From assembly GCF_026262505.1 (NCBI RefSeq), contig NC_067204.1:19260860-19324859 (forward strand): a DNA stretch of 64,000 nucleotides, given 5' to 3'. This document shows, piece by piece, positions 1 to 10,802 of this stretch. The stretch is from Trichomonas vaginalis G3. Taxonomy: Eukaryota; Parabasalia; Trichomonadida; Trichomonadidae. Each line of letters begins with the position of its first letter. The stretch's first letter is position 1. The notes below the pieces were generated by a model. It saw only the letters and a list, made by a program, of their open reading frames with translations. It was not told where the DNA came from and made no database searches. The position numbers and the translations under genes are program-made.

Positions 1-150
1 ATAAGTTTCTAATTTTTCGATTATTTCTTTATCGTTTTCAACCCCACCGCATTGCGACTTCTTTTTGTAATAGCATATTTTTGATTTAATTCTGTTTAGT
101 TTCTTTTTATATTCATTGTCTGGACTCTTGACTGCTTTGTTGTCACTCAT
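1..150 (-). CDS. Small Lys-rich Maverick protein, partial
   Basis: A reading frame begins with ATG at 148-150 on the minus strand and stays open for 50 codons to the left edge. It starts MSDNKAVKSPDNEY and is very rich in lysine. It lies directly upstream of nothing but an AT-rich gap and next to the integrase of the same element, so it is probably an accessory gene of this Maverick. I do not recognise a family. The rest of the gene is outside the window. Confidence 0.45.
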   Translation of the reverse strand, partial: MSDNKAVKSPDNEYKKKLNRIKSKICYYKKKSQCGGVENDKEIIEKLETY

Positions 151-170
151 TTTCTTACGAAATAAAAAAA

Positions 171-1688
171 TTAAATATTATTTAAATATAATGGAGTAAT
201 AAAATAAATCGGAATTTCTATTAATTTATTGTTAACCTCAACTAATGCATTGCCGTTAATATATCTAACAAACTCAGCTATTGTGTCAAATCTTCGTCTT
301 CTTTTTGTCATTGATTTATCAGTTTTTCCATAATCGAGATGAATTAAAACTTTATTCCCTTGTTTAAAATTCATGAGCCCCGAATTAATTTGTTCACGTT
401 TAACATCATTTAACCTTTCCATTTGCTTTCTAATATATTCCCATTCTTTTGAAATATCATTTTTCATTTCCACTGGTTTCATGTTTATAGTTCTATGCCA
501 TGTATTATTGTAATAATATACTAACTGCTGTATGATGGAGTCATGATTTCCATCCCAGTATATCTGACCGTTAACCCCTAACGCATCTCTAAGAGTTCTC
601 ATTACCGCATCAACTATTTTATTATGAAACGTATATGGAGAGGATGAAAAGTAAAAATTAATTTGTGGGAAATAATGAGTCATAGCTGCCTGAAATCCTT
701 TATCACCATCACCCCTATATTATCTACTCTTTCATGATCTAGTAAGTATTGAATAGCTCTTCTTGTTTCCTGTTCTGTTTTCCCTTTCACCGGAATGCAA
801 TATAAATATCTGGTGTTAATGTTAATGGCAAATAAATAAGTAACGTTTCCTTTTGAATATTCCAGATGATCGATTTCGTATGAATATGGATATAGTGCAA
901 ATGAAGGGCGACTAAATTTTTCCTTTAACGGTTGAATTTTTGGGTCAATTGGTTTATTTAATATCTTGAAATCCTTTTAAAATCTTTTTGCTTCTTTAAT
1001 GTTTGAAATGGATATAATAAAGTGAATGATGAAGGATTAACTGAAGGAGGAGGAGTACTACTGTTGGAGGTTTTGGTGTTGTAAGTGGTTTAATTTTATC
1101 TGCTTTGATTTTGGATTTCATTCCTCCTTTCATTAATTCTGGATGTATTCTATTCATTTGTTTTAAATATGCTGTATATAAAGGTTTGATATACTTTCCC
1201 GCTTCGAGTTTATGTTGAAGGATGAATTCCAAAAGTTGATCTTCATTTAAAAGTCGGGCTGAATATGGTTTAACTAATGAATCATAAATTAAAGCTTGTG
1301 CATCATTTATGGTCTGAAGGACCTGGGCGTTTTGTACCATTTGTTTTTGTTCCTTTGGCTTTTGCGGCTCAGGATTATATAATTTATATAATTCATCAAT
1401 ATCTTCTTCTGTTAATACTTTATTTTTGAAATCTTTCAACTGTTTAAGTTGTGATTTAGTTTTTTCCTTTGTATATTCATTATTTTTAATTTTGTCTTTA
1501 ATTTTAGAAATTATTTTATCATGATATTTCAAAACTTCATTTTTATAATACGGATAATAATAATCCATATCATCACCCGTTATATTGTTATCATATTTTT
1601 GGAGATATGATTTTAATTCATAATAATTAAGAAAATTTTGATTAAGTACTAAATCATCAATTAAAATTTTTAAATCTGTGTTATCCAT
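171..1688 (-). pseudogene. Maverick/Polinton integrase region (broken)
   Basis: This stretch holds pieces of a retroviral-type (rve) integrase, the enzyme that inserts the element into the chromosome. The downstream part carries the end of the catalytic core and the C-terminal region (YYNNTWHRTINMKP, then a basic KVLIHLDYG segment); the core motif EIDHLEY is readable around 850-880. The upstream part (start at 1688) encodes a Lys- and Tyr-rich N-terminal region ending in a segment about residues 150-195 typical of the lead-in to these integrases. The region is broken and is described only as a fossil. The order polymerase then integrase on one strand fits one Maverick. Confidence 0.65.
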
Positions 1689-1815
1689 TTATATAAAAAT
1701 AAAATAAATGTTTAAGGGTGCCCACCTCTTTGAATCATAGTATCAAAACCATCATTAACGGTTCCTTTTGTCTCTTCTGTGGCATTTCATTAAAAATAAA
1801 TTATTCAAAATTGTA

Positions 1816-4800
1816 TTAAATAAATGGTATACAACATCCATTTTCACAACATACAGCCTTAGTGTGTGCTCCTGTTAATGCAGTCTTACCGATTGTTAAG
1901 CGAGTCATTGACCTGTTTTTAAGTTGTAAATTAATATTCTGACCATCAAATATCACTTTATCATTTATTATATCCAAATAATTTTTAGGTGTTAATTGCT
2001 TATTTTGTCGTAAACTAACACCTTTCATTTTTTGTGCAATCTTTTTAAAATCACCCCCATCAATTGAACCGTTGAATGATGTATAACACTTAGGACATAA
2101 AGCAACCATGTTATCACCTTGTTTCTCAATTGCTAAACCCAATAACTTCTTCTCATGTGCTTTTTCTTCAGCTTTATTCTTTAATTTAGGTTTAAATTTC
2201 TCATCAAAACAGAAGAAATCAAAAGGTGCGAATTTGAAAATGTTTTTATCATAAAATTGTTTATCGGTAACAATTGCTTGAAATGCTTGAGTGTTAGGAA
2301 GATTTGGTCGCCAGCAATGCCCAATAAGATGAATCGGTATCACCTTCAATGAAATGAAAACGATTAAGATTCATGCATTTATACATAAAATCATAAATGA
2401 AAACTAAATACCAGTATTTTGCATTATCTAAAGTAAAAAATGCCTCTTGTAAACATGTATCACATCTATAAAATCTATCTTTGAGCATCACTTGATACGT
2501 ATCCTCTTCCTATTTCTCTTATGTTTTTAAACTTATTTGACATACATGCAACGCGTGCCTCTGTGCATTCATTATTTTAGTCTTTGCGTAATTTTGTGTA
2601 TTCATTGCATCGTAACCATATGATCCATTAAGTGAAATTTGCAAAATAAACTTTTTCCTTTATTTCCTTCTAATTCAGCCTTTTGTCTTTCGTTCATAAA
2701 TTTGTTCGCAAATTCATTAAAGCAAGTGTTTTTCGTAAATGTTAAAATTGATTGAATATCATCAATGATAAAATGAAATCTGTCTATTAGATACCATAGA
2801 TAATAAGAAGAAAATGGTTGATATTGGTTGTGTGTTGATGCTAATTGAGTTAATTTCCTCTGTTTCTGGTCAACTGGTAGATTGTTTGATTTCATGTAAT
2901 TATACATAAAACTGCCAATTGTTTTTTCATCTGTGATAATATCTAAGTTTCTTATTATCGGTAAAAAGTTTATGTAATCATTAATGTATTTTTCATCAAT
3001 GTGACCCTTTACTTCAGCCACGAATAAAGTATTTCTCTTCTTAATTATTCCCAGTGCTTTTGCTTTCTTTGTTGCTGTATCACAAATGATAACACCATTC
3101 AATCTTCCCGGCATATACATTTTATGGTCAGTATATTGAATGAAATCATGAGGATTAGATGAAAATGATGAAGGATATAATGAATTAAAATCAACACCAA
3201 CGAAATGAGTCATAATGTTGGTGGTGTCCTCATTTGATACAGTTTTAGTTTCTGGATTATATGAAAGTTTATTAATGTGCGTGATTCCTTTAAGATTAAC
3301 ACGATGTTGAACATTTGATAGACCACCAGTAATTCCATTACGGAGAATGTGATAAGCTTCAACTGAATCTAAAGTCATTGGTAAATTATTTTTTAATGCG
3401 TAATTTCTTAAATTGATTCTTAAACGTTGAACATCTTCATCTTTATTTGATTTTACGACATTGCAATAACAACACATTAACTGACAATTTTCTTTGGTAT
3501 GTGGTTTTTCATTATCGATTCTATCCAATGTTGGTTTATTTGCATATGTAAACGCTTTACCACACATTTTGCATTTAGATGAAAGGATTAAATCGTGATA
3601 GTATTGAAAATCATCCATTGAAACATTATTTTTAGTATCCCTTTCTGCTTTTTCATCTTGTTTCTTATATGATTCAATTTTATATTTCCAATACTTTTTC
3701 GTTAATTCAAAACTTGATTCTATCTCTTCCTCAGGATATTTTTCATTAGGATTAAAGTCTTTATATGCTAAAGCGTAACGAATCATTGAAGCATTCGATG
3801 ATAAAGAAAGATTATGAAGCATGTCAATTTTATAAACAAATGTTTCTTCAATAATTTTATCAATTGGGTCAATCATAATTTCAACATCTTTATTGCAATA
3901 ATGAATAAAATATTCTAATCTATTCTTAAAATTTTTAGCATCATTGAGATATATTTGATAATCACTATCTGATATAGTTTCTTGGGTTAATGCTGAATAA
4001 AATGAATCTTGAGTGAATGGTTCCTCTTTATATAATTCTTCTTCGTAATTCTCCCATGTGATGAATTGATAAGGGAAAAAGGATTTAACACGTGATTTAT
4101 TGTTTCCGAAATCTTGAGTGAATTGGTCTAATGTCCCACCCGCTATATAATTTCTGATGTCAATAAATCTCAATTCATATGGAACGTTTGTTTTCTTTAC
4201 AATGATTTGCTTAAATTGAGAAGAAGAACCCAGCATTGATTTTATTTTCCATTTTGCAGTGTTTAAATCACGAAGAATTAAATTTAAATCAAACTTTCCC
4301 GAATTAAAACCTATGATATTCACTTTATTGAATTCCTCATCTAGAAGTTCTTTAAATGCTTCCTTCTGTTTTTCATTTAATGTTTGGTCTGAAAGACCTT
4401 CAGGACTCAAAGAGTCCGTTTGCGGCTTCATTAATTCTTCATATTGTTCAATATTTGATTTAGCAACTAATGAACAGGTTGAAAATAAAAACTCAATCCA
4501 ATCAGAAATAAAAGAATCACTCGAAGTTAAGCAAAAATTCCTCGTATATGTTTTATCATTTAATTTAACCGTTGATGATACCATGAATGGTTTTAAGTAA
4601 GCGTTCAAAGTTGCACACTCAGAAAGTTGTAATTCTTCTTTAGTCTCTAATGTTTCGAAGTCAAAAGTAATATAATATCTTGTCGGTTGATAATATTCCT
4701 GCAAATTATGAGCTAATAACCACTGATATATCTTCTGTTTCGTAATATGTGGTGCATATGGTTGCTGGGTCTTTTGCAATTGAACGTCTTGAATTAATCT

Positions 4801-5295
4801 TCCATTATTTTCTTTACATTTCTCACAATGCTTTAAAAATCTTCTTTGGTTTTTCCTTTCTGGATCATCACGGATAGAATAAACTTCTTCTTTACAATAT
4901 GGACAAACTCTATAGCCGGTGAGTGCTTCAACGTCTGTTATTCTGTCAGCGTGAAGTTTTCCACATGGACTCTGTGTTAATAAAATATTTACTGTTTCAA
5001 ATTCTGGATCTATCATTATTGATTCCACTAATGGAAAGTCTACCTTATTTATGTCCACGTCTTCTGGTTGAGGATCACAATAATAGAAATCAATATTAAC
5101 ATTTAACATTCTCGCTAATCTCTCACTTTCTGATGAAATGTCAAACCCTTCATATGAATCTATTGCTTCATTTAAATAGCTTCTACGAGTTTTAGGATTA
5201 ACACCATCAGGAATGTTATAGAAGCGTTTAAATAACCTTCTACCTTCTGCTCTAATTTGATTATCATTCATTTTAGCTGTTCCGTTTTTGTTCAT
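1816..5295 (-). pseudogene. Maverick DNA polymerase B with embedded HNH-type zinc module (broken)
   Basis: This is a protein-primed-type family B DNA polymerase that would replicate the element. From the start at 5295 the long piece shows a zinc-binding region (CPYC at about residue 131 and CEKC at 157), exonuclease motif I (FDFETLE, about 211), a motif II-like IIGFNSGKFDLN (about 327) and motif III (YCNKDVEIM, 466). It then shows a module with CKMC at 575, LDRIDN at 590, H599, N603 and a CCYCN cluster at 608-612. Polymerase motif A (VDFNSLYPSS) follows at 701. A motif C-like GDTDSS lies near 2340, and a Cys-rich thumb-like tail lies at the low-coordinate end. It is broken, with about two breaks, and is treated as a fossil. 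The zinc module matches the HNH nuclease signature and interrupts the segment between the exonuclease and palm. Confidence 0.85.
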
Positions 5296-5344
5296 TTATG
5301 TAAGAATAAAAAATTAAAAAATAAATAAAAATAAAGTTTATTTT

Positions 5345-6460
5345 TTAAAGCCCATAAAATGAATTAAGAACACATAAATTTTTATCATCTGCGACGTGAC
5401 GAATACATTTTAATTTACTCAAGAATGCGTACCCTGACACATTAAATCTAATTCCTGTCTTATTTAATTTCACAACTTTGAAAAGGAATGTATGAATAGC
5501 TATAAAATGATGAGAAGATGTTTTATGGGTTGCTTCCATTTTTTCTGAAATAAATGAATAAATATAATGTTTATAAGTTTTCATATCTTTTATATTCTTA
5601 ATAACGAATGGTATAGACCTTTCCACTTCGTCTTCCTTCGGTGCTGTTCTTTCATATGAAACATTATTAGTATCTTCAATAATGAAACCACAATCACATA
5701 AAATTTTATATGTTCCAATGGTTTCTTTTGATATTTTATCTAATAAATCAAAAACTTTATCAACACCTGTGCATTTATTTAAATAATAATTTGTGTAAAT
5801 ATCATGATCTTCTTTCTTAATCGTATTAGTTGCATATGTCACGTTTTTAAGAGCTTTTTTGAATTTTTCGGAATCTAAAGGTGGTGAAAGTAGGATACAG
5901 GGGTATTTTTCATTATCAATAAATTGTAACTTATGTTTACGTATAAATTTAGTACCTTCTTCTGAAAGTGTTTCATCTATTTCGCCATCTAATAAATTTT
6001 GTGTTGATTCTGAGACATAATTTTTATATCTTTCTTCATGAGATTTCTGAACTGCTGATTCTGAAGCTGGGATATTCATTAAACCCTCTACTTCATTTTC
6101 ATTATATTTTTCAACTTCTCTTAATTCCTTAATTTTTTCATCTATTTCATCTCTTATTTTTTCCAGTCTTTCAATTTCATCGTATTCATCATCTTTAATC
6201 CGTTCTTCATAATATTCAGGGAAAACATCAGGTTCTTTAGGTTTTTCTTCTTCAGATGTGGGATATAAGAAATTTATAACATCATCTTTATTCATTTTTC
6301 CATCATAATCTAAATCATTTAATAACTCGGCAAATTTTTGACAATTTCTTAAATAATATTTACTAACTTCATAACACATCTCATCTAATATATCCTTTAT
6401 TTCCTCGTTTGTGAATCCTAATTTTTTAACGTTGTTAGTTTTGACGCTCATTTCATACAA
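5345..6460 (-). CDS. Maverick hypothetical protein, 371 aa
   Basis: An open frame of 371 codons lies 49 bp upstream of the polymerase start on the same strand and is separated from it only by an AT-rich spacer. The first 60 residues are helix-rich. A highly charged Glu/Lys segment, probably a coiled coil, occupies about residues 75-125. The C-terminal half has scattered cysteines and histidines (for example CDCGF and SSHHFIAIH) but no clear catalytic motif. I do not recognise the family. Position and strand make it part of the Maverick, perhaps a structural or replication accessory protein, but that is inference. Confidence 0.6.
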   Translation of the reverse strand: MYEMSVKTNNVKKLGFTNEEIKDILDEMCYEVSKYYLRNCQKFAELLNDLDYDGKMNKDDVINFLYPTSEEEKPKEPDVFPEYYEERIKDDEYDEIERLEKIRDEIDEKIKELREVEKYNENEVEGLMNIPASESAVQKSHEERYKNYVSESTQNLLDGEIDETLSEEGTKFIRKHKLQFIDNEKYPCILLSPPLDSEKFKKALKNVTYATNTIKKEDHDIYTNYYLNKCTGVDKVFDLLDKISKETIGTYKILCDCGFIIEDTNNVSYERTAPKEDEVERSIPFVIKNIKDMKTYKHYIYSFISEKMEATHKTSSHHFIAIHTFLFKVVKLNKTGIRFNVSGYAFLSKLKCIRHVADDKNLCVLNSFYGL

Positions 6461-6521
6461 AATAAAAAAATAAAATAATAAACATAACTAAGTTTCTAAT
6501 TTTTCGTAAGAAGTTTATTTT

Positions 6522-7112
6522 TTATTCATGAAAATAATTATTTCTAATTTCTTTTACTCTCTCGTATATACTAGATTTAAAGAATTCAGAACTTTTACCA
6601 TAATCTCCTAAATGTTTTCTTATCCCTAACGTGTGCCAGTTATTATATGAAACTGAATAAACTTTATCTTTATCTTTACACCTTTCATCACTTCCAATAT
6701 ATTTATATTTCAATTTTGATTTAGCATTTTCATATTCATTAGCGTTTAATAATTCACAGTCTTCCTTTTTAAATAAATGTTTAAGATATTCAGGATTTAA
6801 TACTCTACGTTTATATGCTCCTAACTTAGTTCTAAAGGTTTTTCTACAAAATTTAGGAATTCCATCCTCTTTAATGTCATCAATGATTTCCATTTCATTA
6901 TTTTCAATTTCTTCTTCTCGTTTATGAGGTCTTTGATTATGACTCCATTGATTCCATGAAATTAAATATTCTTTATCATTATATTTATACCTCATTAGCT
7001 TATTTTGGCTTTCATATTCATTTAATAATTCACAATCTTCATTTTTAAATTGAAGTTTAACCCATTCAGGATTTAAACAATGTTTAATTAATCGCGGAAT
7101 ATCTGACATCAT
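6522..7112 (-). CDS. Maverick protein with two repeated domains, 196 aa
   Basis: The protein consists mainly of two related units. The first, about residues 12-60, has CLNPEWVKLQFKNEDCELLN and then SWNQWSHNQRPHK. The second, about residues 106-178, has VLNPEYLKHLFKKEDCELLN and then SYNNWHTLGIRKH. The shared pattern (NPE, K-E-D-C-E-LLN, Y-K-Y, N-W-H) recalls small nucleic-acid-binding repeats that accompany homing endonucleases, but I cannot assign a family. Two ATGs lie in tandem at the start, so the start is certain to within one codon. It is the outermost gene of the element in this window. Confidence 0.55.
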   Translation of the reverse strand: MMSDIPRLIKHCLNPEWVKLQFKNEDCELLNEYESQNKLMRYKYNDKEYLISWNQWSHNQRPHKREEEIENNEMEIIDDIKEDGIPKFCRKTFRTKLGAYKRRVLNPEYLKHLFKKEDCELLNANEYENAKSKLKYKYIGSDERCKDKDKVYSVSYNNWHTLGIRKHLGDYGKSSEFFKSSIYERVKEIRNNYFHE

Positions 7113-7321
7113 CTATATATAGCTTCTTTTATAAAAGATAAAAAATAAATTATTTTAAAATTAATGTTAATTTTTTAATGTGTTTAGTATATAATATTTA
7201 TTACTAATTTATTTAATAATGTCGCGCTTTCTTACGAATTCATGACTTAAAAAACGTAAGAAAAAATTTTTATATCATCTATATATAGAAGATGTGAAAA
7301 TATACCTTCATCTATATATAG
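7110..7321. repeat. Three copies of CATCTATATATAG
   Basis: The 13-base motif CATCTATATATAG occurs at 7110-7122, 7276-7288 and 7309-7321, each containing the palindrome CTATATATAG. The copies sit exactly in the interval where the left Maverick should end and host DNA begin. They may be part of the element's end or a promoter-like TATA cluster. The rest of 7123-7380 is AT-rich with no gene. Confidence 0.5.
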
Positions 7322-7387
7322 ACGTAACAAAAAAAGTCACACAACCCTTCCTATCCTACTACTCCCCTCCCTGTTTTTGATGTTTTG

Positions 7388-7392
7388 TCACT
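7388..7392 (+). promoter_or_regulatory. Trichomonad initiator (Inr) for the 7418 gene
   Basis: TCACT with A at 7390 matches the Trichomonas initiator consensus TCA+1 Py (T/A). It lies 28 bases before the ATG at 7418, giving a short leader as expected in this group. Confidence 0.5.
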
Positions 7393-7417
7393 TTTTCGGT
7401 AATTCTTATTGTTTCTT

Positions 7418-7852
7418 ATGGGTGTTTCTCTATTTATCCTTGACCTCCATATCAGTCTTGCAATCAGTCTCACTGCTGGTTTCGTTGCAACTGGCGCTTT
7501 TGTTCACATTTTATACACACTTCTCAGAAATCTCTCAAATTTGGTTGAACTGAAGTCAGAAACGTCAGACCAAACATCAATTCTCAAAATTAGACTGGCA
7601 TTTCGTGCGACTCTTACTTGGGTTTGTTCACTGATTATTTGTCTTTTTGCTGCACCACAGGAAATCGGTCAGAACCTTCTTTTAGGACTGGCAACATCAC
7701 GTGCTGCCCAAAATGGAGGCTTATGCTTCATATTCTCATTTTCTGGTGGATATTCAGTAGAAGATGAGATCAAAAATGACAACGATCTAGTATACATCGA
7801 AGAACCTACATGCGAGAAGTCGTTAAGCTTCATTGCAGCTGAAACTGCCTAA
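7418..7852 (+). CDS. Hypothetical small multi-pass membrane protein, 144 aa
   Basis: The frame starts at the first ATG (MGVSLFILDL) downstream of an initiator at 7388-7392 and runs 144 codons. Hydrophobic segments cover roughly residues 2-36, enough for one long or two short membrane passes. A second lies at about 66-82 (LTWVCSLIICLF) and a weaker one at about 86-110. The last 30 residues are acidic and probably cytosolic. Codon usage is less AT-biased than the flanking Maverick, which fits a host gene. No family is recognised. It could also be the surviving part of a longer transporter, because it is short for a polytopic protein. Confidence 0.5.
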   Translation: MGVSLFILDLHISLAISLTAGFVATGAFVHILYTLLRNLSNLVELKSETSDQTSILKIRLAFRATLTWVCSLIICLFAAPQEIGQNLLLGLATSRAAQNGGLCFIFSFSGGYSVEDEIKNDNDLVYIEEPTCEKSLSFIAAETA

Positions 7853-8245
7853 TTGAAATCTCTATCCTTTTGTTAACTCATAAATGTTTGAACTTTCTAT
7901 CTTAATTTATCATGTTTTTGACTACGATGGCTCGAAACGAACTCGAAATTTTAAATATCGAAAGCCATATAAAGGAAATCATTATGAAATTGACTCATTC
8001 TATGGTATGAATGTATTGAAATGTTGAAACATAGTGAAATCAATGATATTGATGATCCGAAATTCGGATTCGATAAAAAATCTATTGTCATTATTCGTAT
8101 ATCATTAACATATTGCTAATAATAAGACATATTCGTAATATGTGAATGAAGATCTTCCTAAAAATAAAGTTAAAATCTTCTTTGCCAAACAATGAAAATT
8201 AAAAAATACAAACATAGTTTTACATGATTAGTAGCGCAATAGCAG
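7853..8245. other. Intergenic, no gene seen
   Basis: This interval is AT-rich with several short broken frames. Nothing with a recognisable product, RNA or repeat was found. It separates the 3' ends of two converging genes. Confidence 0.6.
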
Positions 8246-8881
8246 TTAGTGATTCCATGACTTCTGACGACGTTGTAGGATTGTTGTTGCTGGAGCAAGC
8301 GGAGCTTGATCAGTCGGTGGTGGAATTCCACTCAATATTGTTTGAAATTGTACGCTGAAAAATGTATAGTCTTCGTCTGAAAATTCTAATGAGTGTGAAT
8401 CGTATCTCGCGGTATTAAAGAAGCTTATATAATTTTCTGCAATTTCTGTTGAAAATGATATGCCTTCTTGTTCTTGAAGCCAATTTATATAATCTTGTGC
8501 TGTCATTGATGGACTTCTAGCATAATTAGCATCAAATTGTGATGCCGCTTCTTCAATTTTCTTCAAACTTGAGCATATTTCATTTCGAATAGAAATAACT
8601 CCTGTTTCTGTTTTGATAAATCCTGATGCAAGATGATCTTTTTGGGGTAGGGGAACGACAGTAGAACGTTTTTCCCATACACTTGCAATCATTGGTTCTA
8701 GTTTCCCTAGATCTTCTTGCGTTACCCGTAGTTTTGGTTCCATAATTTCTTTTTCTAGATTTTTTAGAATTTTGCTCCTTATGGAAGCAAGAGCAAGAAA
8801 TGCAACAACGAATACAAATATGGATATAAATATCAAGATAATCCAAATGACAACGCCTCCGACAACACCTAAGGAACTCAT
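8246..8881 (-). CDS. C1orf43/NICE-3-like single-pass membrane protein
   Basis: The protein has 211 residues. It begins with a short lumenal stretch and one strong membrane segment at about residues 8-36, followed by a basic stop-transfer region (IRSKILKNLEK). The rest is soluble and helical. The segment FFNTARYDSHSLEFSDEDYTFFSVQFQTIL, in pieces around residues 150-180, resembles the conserved C-terminal part of the C1orf43/NICE-3 family (a YETARYG-like motif, then a Y-x-x-F/Y helix), and length and topology agree. Members are Golgi/endomembrane proteins of poorly known function. The match is by eye and moderate. The start is supported by an initiator 15 bases upstream. A generic type I/III membrane protein is the alternative. 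Confidence 0.5.
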   Translation of the reverse strand: MSSLGVVGGVVIWIILIFISIFVFVVAFLALASIRSKILKNLEKEIMEPKLRVTQEDLGKLEPMIASVWEKRSTVVPLPQKDHLASGFIKTETGVISIRNEICSSLKKIEEAASQFDANYARSPSMTAQDYINWLQEQEGISFSTEIAENYISFFNTARYDSHSLEFSDEDYTFFSVQFQTILSGIPPPTDQAPLAPATTILQRRQKSWNH

Positions 8882-8893
8882 TTACGAATAAAA

Positions 8894-8898
8894 AGTGA
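8894..8898 (-). promoter_or_regulatory. Initiator for the 8881 gene
   Basis: On the minus strand the sequence reads TCACTTTTT with A+1 at 8896, 15 bases before the ATG at 8881. This is a good match to the trichomonad initiator. Confidence 0.6.
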
Positions 8899-9100
8899 AC
8901 TCATTTATCATGTAAAATTCAGTTTATCTTTGGTAATATGGAGGGTTGTATTGTCCTATCAATAAACAACTTTAGATTTGAACAAAAACTAAATCGTGCA
9001 ACGATTATTGTAAAAAATTATAATTTGAAACTAATTTTATATTCATTCTTTTAGAATTCATATCGCTCTTTTACGATTTGTCATTAAAATTGTTTAATTC
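8899..9100. other. Intergenic
   Basis: AT-rich sequence upstream of the 8881 gene, ending at the left target duplication of the IS481-like transposon. No gene is seen. Confidence 0.6.
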
Positions 9101-9115
9101 CTTTTAGAACATACA
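9101..9115 (+). repeat. Left 15-bp target site duplication
   Basis: CTTTTAGAACATACA, identical to 13735-13749, directly abuts the terminal TGTTATAG of the transposon. Confidence 0.85.
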
Positions 9116-10625
9116 TGTTATAGACCGAAAATAGATTTTTTCGGTTTTCTCTTCAAATAATTGAAAGAATGATACTATTATATGTTTATTATATTATATA
9201 GCATATAATCATGCTATAGCCGAAAATTATAAGTTTTGAGAAGATTGAATATAACACAAATAAATTTGAATGTAAGTTAAATTGCTTGTTGTTTTTAATA
9301 GCTATTTAATGAGAAATCCAATATTGCAAAATTCAAATTGAATGATTGAAAGAACAGAAAAAGTCATTCTTTTCAATTTCGAATATGTTTCATTGTATTT
9401 ATAATTATATGGCAAATAAGATATTTAAACTTGATTTTTGAAGGAAAATTCACAAAATTGAATAAATTCAAATAATTTTTATTCAAAAATAAACTAGTTA
9501 TTTGAGTTTAATACCAATTATCTATTCAAACTACAAAGTTTGTAATTTAAAATATTTTGTGAGATCAGATTGAATTAATTCAAGGTTCTTTTCAATTAAT
9601 ATTAATGACCATATTACGCATTTTCGAACATTCTAAACCAAATATATAAAAATGGGAGAAGAATGTTAAATTTGCTAGACATGGGGGAGTTGTCTGCAAA
9701 GTTTTAGCTCTTATCTCTAACAAAAAATTAATTTTTAAAAAAAAGACCGAATACGTTTCACAGCGAGAAAAAAATAAAAGGCAAGATAGAATTTTCTAGA
9801 CATAAAGAAGTTGTTTACCGAGTTTTAGCTCTTATCTCTAACAAAAAATTAATTTTTAAAAAAAAGACCGAATACGTTTCACAGCGAGAAAAAAAAAAGG
9901 CAAGATAGAATTTTCTAGACATAAAGAAGTTGTTTACCGAGTTTTAGCTCTTATCTCTAACAAAAAATTAATTTTTAAAAAAAAGACCGAATACGTTTCA
10001 CAGCGAGAAAAAAATAAAAGGCAAGATAGAATTTTCTAGACATAAAGAAGTTGTTTACCGAGTTTTAGCTCTTATCTCTAACAAAAAATTAATTTTTAAA
10101 AAAAAGACCGAATACGTTTCACAGCGAGAAAAAAAAAAAAGGCAAGATAGAATTTTCTAGACATAAAGAAGTTGTTTACCGAGTTTTAGCTCTTATCTCT
10201 AACAAAAAATTAATTTTTAAAAAAAAGACCGAATACGTTTCACAGCGAGAAAAAAATAAAAGGCAAGATAGAATTTTCTAGACATAAAGAAGTTGTTTAC
10301 CGAGTTTTAGCTCTTATCTCTAACAAAAAATTAATTTTTAAAAAAAAGACCGAATACGTTTCACAGCGAGAAAAAAATAAAAGGCAAGATAGAATTTTCT
10401 AGACATAAAGAAGTTGTTTACCGAGTTTTAGCTCTTATCTCTAACAAAAAATTAATTTTTAAAAAAAAGACCGAATACGTTTCACAGCGAGAAAAAAATA
10501 AAAGGCAAGATAGAATTTTCTAGACATAAAGAAGTTGTTTACCGAGTTTTAGCTCTTATCTCTAACAAAAAATTAATTTTTAAAAAAAAAGACCGAATAC
10601 GTTTCACAGCGAGAAAAAAAATAAA
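9116..10625 (+). repeat. Left terminal inverted repeat with about 120-bp tandem units
   Basis: The outer roughly 540 bases are unique AT-rich sequence. From about 9660 there follow eight head-to-tail units of 119-121 bp. The outermost is diverged (it has gggggagttgtctgcaaag where others have aagaagttgtttaccgag) and seven are almost identical. Each unit contains GGCAAGATAGAATTTTCTAG, a TAGCTCTTATCTC block and GACCGAATACGTTTCACAGC. Differences among units are mainly the lengths of A runs. The repeated short blocks are good candidates for transposase-binding sites. Confidence 0.85.
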
Positions 10626-10802
10626 ACTGTACACTGATTTTCATTTTCATTTCCAGTCACTTTACTTATTATTTTTTCTTTTTTTCATTTTAATTATAAA
10701 TTATTTCATAATACGTTTATTTACGTTACCATTTTCTTTATTCTTTTGAATTCCATACTAGACACTTATAGGATATTTTGATTGTTAACGTACTTCATTA
10801 GA

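Larger units (their letters stand above)
1..7112 (-). mobile_element. Maverick/Polinton element, partial (cut by window edge)
   Basis: All recognisable genes lie on the minus strand: an integrase, a family B DNA polymerase and several accessory genes, the standard company of Maverick/Polinton elements, which are very abundant in Trichomonas. The left end lies outside the window. No terminal inverted repeat could be identified; the last element-like gene starts at 7112, so the right boundary is inferred to lie between 7113 and about 7330. The element belongs to a different subfamily from the one at 31237-56527: its polymerase is different and carries an extra zinc module. It is broken, with roughly three or four breaks in the integrase and polymerase, so it is a fossil, probably of moderate age. 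Confidence 0.8.

Noticed and set aside
8580-8846. Second minus-strand frame within the C1orf43-like gene
   Set aside because: It is another phase of the same gene, with poor composition and no domain.
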